A DNA stretch of 64,000 bases from Chrysomallon squamiferum (Eukaryota > Mollusca > Gastropoda > Neomphalida > Peltospiridae), in the NCBI GenBank assembly GCA_012295275.1, contig CM022666.1, positions 13,693,106 to 13,757,105 on the forward strand, written 5' to 3'. The notes beneath the pieces are model-generated. The model saw nothing but the letters and a program-made list of their open reading frames with translations. It was not told the DNA's origin and made no database searches. Every line of letters starts with the position of its first letter. Position 1 is the stretch's first letter. Shown piece after piece: positions 56,399-64,000 of the stretch. The translations under genes were made by a program, and so were the position numbers.

Positions 56399-57726
56399 GT
56401 GATAATAGTGATAATGATAATGTCACATTTGAGATATCTAAGTACATGCCTGCCAGTATTTGTAAAATAAAGAATTCAAGCTGCAAATCTCAGACAGCAT
56501 CATTTTGTTTTAATTATAAAGAAAAGACTCCAAGCAGCAAATCTTAAACCATCATTTGTATTTGTGTTTGCTTGTTTCAGGCGATGAACTTGCTTTACGG
56601 AATGAAAGAAGATTTGTGTAAGAATGAGCTGTGTTCTCACTCACCACTCAGAGCCTGGCTACAGAAGCATGGCATTTCGACAGTGGAGAAATTTTCTAAA
56701 TTAAACCCAGAAAACAAGTTCTCAGGGCCTCTGCTGTTTCAGGCAGAGACTGAAGAGAACACCTTTGAAGCTTACATTGATCCTGAGGATAAATTTTCAT
56801 TACAGGACAAGTTATCACAGGTAGCTGATTACCCAGTTTGTAGTTCATAAATATTTGTAAATATTTAAAAAAAAAAATAATAATAATAATAAAAACAAAA
56901 TAATAAATAAATAAATAAATAAATAAATAAAATTAATAAACATCAGAAAAATTCTTCATCAAAATGACAAATTTTCAAAAAGAATCCAATTTTCCACATC
57001 TGCAGTTCTTTTGACCTGAAAATGGGTTTGGGCAGAGATTACATAAAACAGATGTTAAGCTCAATAAACACACTTCTATCTGGTACTTGGATACAATTAA
57101 CAGATAATCTGGATGGGTCCTATAGTATTTTCTACCTTTTTTCTTGTCCCAGTTTAACTTTGAATTGAAAGGTTGACAGCCATTTGCTGTAACACATACT
57201 TGTGCACATGCACATACAAAACCCACACTTCTTTTTCTTATCATAATATTTATTTGTATATAGATAGATAGGTAGGTAAGTAGATATATATTTATGTATG
57301 TCAGTGTGTAGGTATGTTTGTATGTCTGTCTGTATGGGTATGTATACATATAAATATATGTCTGTATGCATGTTCTTAGGTAGGCAGATAGGTATGTAGG
57401 TAGTTCTGTGGTGGATATATACTTCTGTAAGTATGAATTAAGTAGGTAAGATGGTAGATAGGTAGGGTATGTTTGTATATATATATGTATACATTATATA
57501 TTTTTTCCAGGTAAACTGCTTACAACAACTTCAGCATATTGCCAGTTACCCGTTCCTGAAAGAGAAGCTGATGAAAAACGAGGTTCGACTTCATGCCATG
57601 TTTTTTGACATTTACTCAGGCAATGTGTACATGTTCAGCAGGAAGGAAAAGAAATTCATCGAAATATGTAAAGAAAATTATCAGGCTCTTCTTGAAGATG
57701 CAGACAGTCACCCAGAAGAGGAATAA
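54700..57726 (+). CDS. CAHbeta: Beta carbonic anhydrase, complete, four exons
   Basis: Reversible hydration of CO2 to bicarbonate by a zinc enzyme of the beta class, found in plants, bacteria and many invertebrates but not vertebrates. Exons 54,700-54,801, 55,624-55,851, 56,581-56,820 and 57,511-57,726 join to 261 codons; all three introns are GT-AG and phase 0. Metazoan proteins of this class are about 255-260 residues, so it is full length. TFFCID-type motif TCIDSR supplies zinc ligand Cys42 and the Asp44/Arg46 dyad; CGHSDCK supplies His106 and Cys109. RNAGN (about 63-67) is the usual beta-class glycine/asparagine loop. The N-terminus (MPGISHILKGILRYKKID) is basic and free of acidic residues for 17 positions, compatible with the mitochondrial targeting reported or predicted for animal homologues; this part is inference. 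The first exon matches the conserved ILKGI-RY and VEQF start of the family, supporting this ATG. Introns carry a (CA)n and an (AAT)n array. Confidence 0.96.
55445..55516. repeat. (CA)n in intron 1 of beta carbonic anhydrase
   Basis: Uninterrupted CA array of about 70 bp, ending about 110 bp before exon 2. Confidence 0.97.
56337..56425. repeat. (AAT)n in intron 2 of beta carbonic anhydrase
   Basis: About 60 bp of AAT repeats followed by GATAAT units. Confidence 0.96.
57255..57490. repeat. Decayed TAGG/TATG tetranucleotide region in intron 3
   Basis: About 230 bp of imperfect GATA, TAGG, GTAT and TCTG units up to about 30 bp before exon 4. Minus-strand open frames here are repeat-coded. Confidence 0.8.
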
Positions 57727-57789
57727 GCCAGGACCATTTCAAAACCAGGCTGTTTAGCACCTTTATTGGTTAGTTTAAATTTGATTTTC

Positions 57790-58490
57790 AACAAGACCAG
57801 TTTTGGAAAACCATTACGTTATTGATTTCCAGCACCATTTTGTTATTCAGTTAGGCCATTTTTATATCTGATTGTCTAGGAGGTCTTGTTAAAACCATTT
57901 TCTTACTGATTTATTGTTTTCTTATAAATGTAAAACTATTTTGCTATTGGTTTTTCCAAGCTATTTGATATTCAAGATAACCTTTTTATTATTGACTTCG
58001 AGCACCGATTTTCTATTGAATTTTTAGACTAGGTTACGGTATATTGTTTTTCACACTTAAGCCTTTTTGTTCACATTTTTACCACTTATGTTTCATTTTG
58101 ACAATCTTTTGAAACCATTTTATTATGACTTCAAGCACTATTTTGCTATTGAGTTTCAAGACCATTTGTTGACTTCCATGTTCACTTTTCTTTGCTACCG
58201 GCCCATTTTACAATTAGTTTTCAACAAAAACCCTTTATAAAAATAAAAATAAAAACAAACATACAAAAAAACATTTTATTATGAACTTTCAAAGCACTAT
58301 TTTGTAACTGACTTCCCGAACATTTGGTGAGTTTCATATTTAATTAGTATGCGACTTCTTGTGCACCTCTATGCTCTTCAGTTTTTGGTTTTCAAGGATA
58401 ACATTTTTAAACCATACTTTTCTTAACTTCCAAAACAGTAGTGTTATTGACATTTAAGGACATTGTATATCTGATTTTCAAGGTCATTTG
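57790..58490 (+). repeat. Degenerate short-unit repeat in the 3' UTR
   Basis: CCATTTT or CTATTTT followed by G(T/C)TATTGA and a TTCAAGC/TTCCAGC block recurs many times at about 22-30 bp or multiples. Examples lie near 57,811, 57,834, 57,893, 57,934, 58,116, 58,139 and 58,290. Copies are too decayed to give an exact unit. Confidence 0.6.
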
Positions 58491-59686
58491 AGTTTGAATG
58501 TCAGCTGGTAAAACCAGAAAAAAAGACATTTTTTTGTGTCTTTGTTGAAACTACCTCTTGGTGTATTTTAATCACAGTTGCTAAGAAATTGACAAAAGAG
58601 ATCATACCAGTGATATTTCCTGCAATTTAAGAAATTAAGTCAAATTTGTTATTTATTTATTTTTTTTGTTGTTTTTTTTATTCTACATCTATTAATGTCA
58701 GTGTAAAACAGTTTAACAGACAAGTACTGTGAATTTCAAAATGAAAACAGTTTTCTGCTGGCAGTCCATTAAAAGATTTTCCAGAAGAGTTTATGCAGGT
58801 TTTTGTTTTGCACAGTGAAATTAGGAATAATCATTATTTTAAAATTAGACACTAGTTGAATTGTGGTGCTCAATTTAGAAACCTCATTTTGAATGGATAT
58901 TTTCAGTTGTGTTTATTATTGTGTTTTTGATTGTCTTAAATCAGTATTTAAGTACAGCAATATTTTTTATATGTATGCGCTATGGTGTTCTATACTTTTA
59001 TATTTAGAAAAATATTTTGAAATATATATTTTGTATACAAATTATACTTTGTCTGTTTAAACAGTGCTTAAATGTATGAACTGTGATTATGTGTTTCAGT
59101 TGATATATTTTTTTATAAGTCATTGCAATTTTGTTTATTTCAATTTATCAACATAGTTTTGGCCTATTGTGTATTCATTTGTGACAGTCTATGGAACATT
59201 GTTTGTTAATACTGTATACTGATGAATTTATTAGCAATATTTGAATGTGGTCAGTATTGTATTAATTGTTATATCAACTAAAACCCAAAGATATTGAATT
59301 ATAATAGATTAAACAGCATAGTAATCCCTAATTAAACTTTTGTTTAATTGTTATTAATATTATTCTTTAGCACTTTTTTTAAAAGTATTTATACTGTTTT
59401 TTGTGTGCAAATATGTTATTGATTTATATATCTATATTATTTTATAAGTATGTTTATTCTGATATTTATCACTTTGTTTTTGATTTGTGAAAGTAATATC
59501 TCTCCGGTTATTATTATTATTAATAAAATATATTATTTAGAATAAAAATGTTCATATACATTTAAAATTGAATTTACATATTGAAAACAATTCAAAACTA
59601 TTTTCTACTATATATTATTTAATTATTAAAATTGTGAATGTATTTTTGCTGTTATAATATCTATGCAGATCTTTATTTATATCAAG

Positions 59687-59692
59687 AATAAA
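59687..59692 (+). terminator. Probable distal poly(A) signal of beta carbonic anhydrase
   Basis: Canonical AATAAA in a T-rich context, about 1.96 kb after the stop codon. AATAAA at 59,522 and 59,541 are alternatives. Confidence 0.4.
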
Positions 59693-60085
59693 TATTTTCA
59701 CATATTAATTTTTCAGTCTGAAAATGATATGTTTTAAGAATCTTAATTAAAAACTCAGAAATATATTTATCCATTATTTAATAAAATTTCAAACAAATTT
59801 TACAAATGAATAATAAATAGAAACCAGAAAATACTTATGAAAAAAATTCCACAGATATATGTTAATATTAAAAAAAAACACACACACAAAAAAAAACAAC
59901 TTTATATTCAGTTCAACAGCATATTTTCTAAAATGCATAATTCTGAATGAAAAGATGATGATAATAATAATAATAATAATAAATAACAAAATTACTAATT
60001 AGAAAAAGATATTTTATATCAGTTCAGTCATGTTATATAAATTTATAATTAAAATTTAAATCTTATCATAATTTTGTTGCTAATG

Positions 60086-60091
60086 TTTATT
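60086..60091 (-). terminator. Probable poly(A) signal of EARS2
   Basis: TTTATT on the plus strand gives AATAAA on the minus strand, 105 nt after the EARS2 stop codon. No closer signal is seen, so a short 3' UTR of about 130 nt is expected. Confidence 0.5.
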
Positions 60092-60195
60092 TGTCGCCTT
60101 GTAACAAACTGGATACACATCTGTTACCAACATTACTGCTCACTCTTTCACAAAGCTGATGAAAAATTTCGACAAAGAAGTAACCAGTCAAACTG

Positions 60196-63100
60196 CTAAG
60201 ATCTTTTCAGAATCTGCAGTGTGTGTTTAAGTCTGTGAATTGTGTTTTCTTTACCAATTATTGTCATCATTTCTGCAACAGGTGGACCTTCCTGTAAAAT
60301 AATTTAAAACAAAATATTTAACAATGTTAATACATTAATACATATTAAAATATATAATTCATATTAGATTTATCTTCAGTTTTGAAATATGACATTTTTT
60401 ATTCATAATATTCATATTGATGGACCAAGAGGAAAAGATTAAAAAAAAATAATAATTAAAAAAATTCAAACTACTTAATTTTAATTCATTAGAAAATCTA
60501 ATTTGTGAATGATTTATCTTTGGTTTTAAAATGTGAAAATTATTTTGATGACATTGATAAATAATAAAAAATTAAAAAAAAGAATTAAAAAAAAGAAAGT
60601 AATACAATTTATTATTACACACAATTTTAAAACAAATACTAAATATTAAACAAGTATTTAATGATAAAGAAATATATATATAATAAAAAAAAGGAAAAAA
60701 AAAAGAAATAGATTGATATTTGTAATGAACATATAACCTAAATATGTTGTGAATACTTTTGAAGTGAAACATTTCCTTTTTAAGATGTTGCTCAACAAAT
60801 GATTTATAAAAAGCTATGGTATGTGTTATCCTGCTTAGAAAGGGTACTTCAAACAAGTAAAGTTTTAAGCAATAGCTTCCTTAACATAATGTTATTACAC
60901 AAAATAACAACAAAATAAAATAAAAATAATAATAAAGAAATAATAATAATAATCATAATAATATTAAAGTTAAAAAACGAAACACAAAAAAAAGCTCACA
61001 ACAAACTACAGAAGAAAAAAGAGAAAAAGCAAAAAACAAACATAAAATAAAACCACACACAGACCTTTGACATCTAACTAACAACCACTCAAAATGAACT
61101 GACAAACATTCATTCACTAAACTTTTCACTAAATAAAAAGAATATTTACCTGCAGACCACTGAGAGATTTTCGCAGACAGTGCATGCTGGTGTTCATTTT
61201 AAACTTTTCTTTGCTAACGAGAGACTTCAGCGAATCACTGACCCCCTTCACATCGAAGTACCCCACAGTATCCAGAGTGCTGATACAACCACTGAGAAGA
61301 ACTGTGACAGACAAAGAAGAATTCTTCAAGTCCTCTATCTGTTCTTCCTGAGGTGTGGTCCACAAGAAAGTGAATTTTGGATCCAGCAGATCGTTCGGTT
61401 TGACGATTCTCTTCTGAAAAGTAATGTTGGAAGTTTATAACAGTAGATGTTCAGTTTGGAAAATATGTCTCTTTGTAGTCTGTTAATTTTTGGCAATTTT
61501 ATGATTTTCCCAAAATTAATGAATGTCCATTTTTTTTAAAAAAAGCATTTTATGATTCATTGATATCAACAGATGAGAGGATGTTTATATTTTTTCACAC
61601 TCTTGATAATTAAAACATTAATCATGTAAGAATATGTAAGTATATATAATACAGTATTGCAGATGATGAAAAAAAAATTATTAATGTCTCTTTAAAAATA
61701 TAAATATCATGAAATTAAAATAATAAAAAAAAAAAAATTAAAAAAAAACAAACATAATAATAAAAAAAAAAAAAAAAAAAACAAACATAATAATAAATAA
61801 AAAAAAATAATAATAACAATAAAAAAAAACAATAATAAAGTAATTTAAAATAAATGATATGAGATAAAATTATGATAAAGTAATATAAATTAAATATAAC
61901 AAAAAAATAAATAAAATAAAAAATTAAAATAAAACAAAACAAAAAACAATAACAGACAGAGCTAAACACTGCTATGAATAGACTGCATCACGTTTCTTAG
62001 AAAATCAGTCTGAAACATGGTAACTTCTCATCAGTCTTTCACTGGAATTGTTCTTGTTCTAGTCATTGTCTAACATTTTTAACAAGGATTTTGTTAAAGA
62101 GACAAGACACAGCTACTTATTAATAAACAACAACTCACTTCAGACACAGCCCAGTCTAAAATACTGCCAATGTACTCAGAACTCAGAATGTGTTTTTTCA
62201 TGGATGAATCACCCAGTCTTGAAAAATAGAAACATTAATCAAGTTTTTCAAACAAACAGACAAACATATGACTATGAAGTATATACTGAATAAAGTTTCT
62301 CTATTTCTGCAGTAATATCAGTAATACGTATGTTTCATAATATAACTTAATTTAATATCTTCTAAGGCATTTAAATCTAATTTACATTTTATTTATGTAA
62401 TATCAAGATTAAAAAATGATAAATGTATTGCAGAGATATCAAATATATGTACCTGTCTGCATAGGTATCAGAAACCAGGTTTCGAAGCTGATCAATGATC
62501 AGATTTCTCTCTGCACCATTCACTTTTATTTTTAAATGTTCTAAATTTGCATCGTCCAGTGTCTGCATGTCCAATCGTCCATGACTGCTTTTCACTTTAG
62601 CAATGGAAAACTGAGAAAATATAAACACAGAGATGCACATACTTCATTTATTCTTTTTATTTTAATATTATTAGTTTTTAATTTAACATTCTTACAAAAT
62701 TCAAAAAAGTGATATTATAGATTTAAATAAGAAATAAAACAATGTGAAAGGGAATGAAAATGTTTAATTTTGTATGAAAAACTGATAAACTAAAGTCTTG
62801 TACTCAAAGCCATTCTTTTCATATTTTAAAAATACATTTTACTAATATTAAATACAACTACTACTACTAATAAATAAATTAAAAAAAAAATAATAACACA
62901 CATATATTTTTTTAAAATGCAGAAAGAGAAAGAAGGAAAAATAAAAATGTAAAATTTTTTTTGTTTAATTATATCCAGACACTTTCTATTTTAAAAGATC
63001 ATCCAAACAATATTTTTGAATAAGAAATAAAAATATTAAAATCCCTGCTATTTATTAATATTTTAGAATGAGTTTTTTGTTACATAAAATATGAGTACTA

Positions 63101-64000
63101 TTCAGTACTCTTTCAATTATTTTTTTTTTACCTTTTTCACAAGATCGTCCAAGCTCATCCCATTTGTTCCATCTGTTTCAAAGCCACCTCCAATCTTTGT
63201 AACCAGGTTTAGGACTGCTTCAGGAAAATAACCTTTATTCTGTACAAATAAATACATACAAAGTGTAAATAACATTATGATAACAAAACCTAAAAGCATA
63301 ACCTGTGTAAGTAAAGAAATGAGAAGAAAAAAAGTTTAACATTACATAAAGTAAAAATAAATAAAATAAAATAAAATAATATAAAATGTACTCTGTTCAT
63401 CAAATCAAAGAAGAAAAACAGAAATAATATATATATATATATTAATGAAATGATATTCATACCTTAATATTTTCAACATGGAGATCACCTTGTCTTTTAG
63501 AAAGTTTTGTTCCATCTCTGAAAGTAAAATATTTATTTATTTGTTCAGTAACAGTTAATCATTATCATCAGCAAACTTATGAATTCAAACACAGAATTGG
63601 AATGAAAAATTAATAAATAGGACAATTTTTTTTTTACAATTTATACAGACAAGTCAGTATTTACAAGGCAGCCTTAAATTAATTCTGTACATAAATTTTT
63701 TAATTTTTAATCTAAATTAAATTATTTGACAACAATGCTGATGTAATTATCTTATTTTAAGTATCTGACTAAGAAATTGCCATTCTATACCAAATATACA
63801 TCATTTATGAATTAGATATTTCTAATGAATTAAAAATTGTTGTTGCGAATTTTAATTTAAAAAAAAAATATATTTAGTGAATTAAATTGTTAAATAATAG
63901 TTAGTTTTATATTTAAACATTGAAGCAATAAGTAAACATTTCTGATTAGCTGATTATACCAACCAATCAGAATTTGTTTAATATTTTCACCTACTTGTTA
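60196..64000 (-). CDS. EARS2: Mitochondrial glutamyl-tRNA synthetase, C-terminal part
   Basis: Class I synthetase charging mitochondrial tRNAs with glutamate. Exons on the minus strand: 63,517-63,463, 63,239-63,132, 62,610-62,453, 62,217-62,139, 61,413-61,150 and 60,291-60,196 (TAG stop at 60,198-60,196). They join to about 253 residues with GT-AG introns: phase 0 at four junctions, phase 2 at two (before the first exon listed and between 62,453 and 62,217). The first exon holds DGTKLSKRQGD, the family's KMSKS-equivalent loop (KLSKR at 63,507-63,493), the ATP-binding signature. Then come the anticodon-binding domain (GYFPEAVLNLVTKIGGGF; LDMQTL; RLVSDTYADR; FTFLWTTP; MHCLRKSLSGLQ) and the typical end EGPPVAEMMTIIG. 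The N-terminal catalytic half with the HIGH motif lies past the window edge. A ten-base segment 64,000-63,991 (Leu-Thr-Ser-Arg, donor GTGAAA) is in the right phase to be the end of the preceding exon; tentative. Confidence 0.94.
61670..61960. repeat. A-rich AAT/AAAT tract in an EARS2 intron
   Basis: About 290 bp of AATAAT, AAACAAACAT and A-run units inside the intron between 61,414 and 62,138. A 28-bp AAACAAACATAATAATAAA-type unit appears twice at about 61,747 and 61,781. Confidence 0.85.
63518..63990 (-). other. Probable EARS2 intron at the window edge
   Basis: AT-rich sequence with no recognised coding block, bounded by CTTTCAG acceptor at 63,518 and a possible GTGAAA donor at 63,990. The donor is a guess based on reading-phase agreement. 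Confidence 0.4.

Larger units (their letters stand above)
57727..59715 (+). other. Long AT-rich 3' UTR of beta carbonic anhydrase
   Basis: About 2 kb without simple-repeat arrays, directly after the stop codon. The start (about 57,790-58,490) is a decayed repeat of CCATTTT-(n)-TTATTGACTT-CAAGCA type. AATAAA occurs at 58,242, 59,522, 59,541 and 59,687; the last is the best candidate end because AT-rich unique sequence continues up to it. The extent of the UTR is inferred, not shown. Confidence 0.5.

Noticed and set aside
57132-57371. Minus-strand frames in intron 3 of the carbonic anhydrase
   Set aside because: Thr/Tyr/Ile-rich translation of decayed tetranucleotide repeats inside a well-supported intron.
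61180-61440. Plus-strand 86-codon frame
   Set aside because: Antisense to the EARS2 exon 61,150-61,413, which has a clear family match and correct splice sites.

Overview
The window is nuclear DNA of an animal. It has spliced genes with GT-AG introns, AT-rich background sequence and a very heavy load of microsatellites. A metazoan-type beta carbonic anhydrase (a class vertebrates lack), a DUF229-family protein and a mitochondrial-type glutamyl-tRNA synthetase fit an invertebrate. The style of repeats suggests a lophotrochozoan, perhaps a mollusc, but that is inference and the species cannot be told from the sequence.

Layout. Positions 1-38,200 look like a gene desert: long (CT)n/(GA)n, (ATT)n, (AGT)n, (ATTT)n and (CA)n arrays, poly-A/T runs, several minisatellites (about 120 bp at 8.6 kb, 80-90 bp at 5.2 kb, 21 bp and 49 bp at 28-29 kb, 48 bp at 33 kb) and islands of ordinary single-copy-looking sequence with no recognisable exon. 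Positions 38,227-40,184 hold an intronless, GC-richer DUF229 (alkaline-phosphatase-fold) type II membrane protein gene, broken in this sequence by a one-base deletion at about 39,490. Positions 40,185-54,699 return to repeats and non-coding sequence, including a GATA/GACA compound array (45.8-46.3 kb) and a 53-bp-arm inverted repeat (50.86-51.0 kb).

Positions 54,700-57,726 hold a complete four-exon beta carbonic anhydrase gene (261 codons, all introns phase 0) followed by a long AT-rich 3' UTR. Positions 60,196-64,000 on the minus strand hold the C-terminal part of a mitochondrial glutamyl-tRNA synthetase (EARS2), read as six exons plus a possible seventh at the window edge; its 5' part lies beyond the window. 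The last two genes converge tail to tail, with probable poly(A) signals under 400 bp apart.

The three genes share no visible pathway. Beta carbonic anhydrase and EARS2 are both expected to act in mitochondria (known for EARS2, reported or predicted for animal beta carbonic anhydrases), but neighbouring placement need not mean co-function. I found no rRNA, convincing intact tRNA, CRISPR array, complete transposase or reverse transcriptase. Small dispersed repeats and tRNA-like Pol III box candidates are the only hints of mobile elements.
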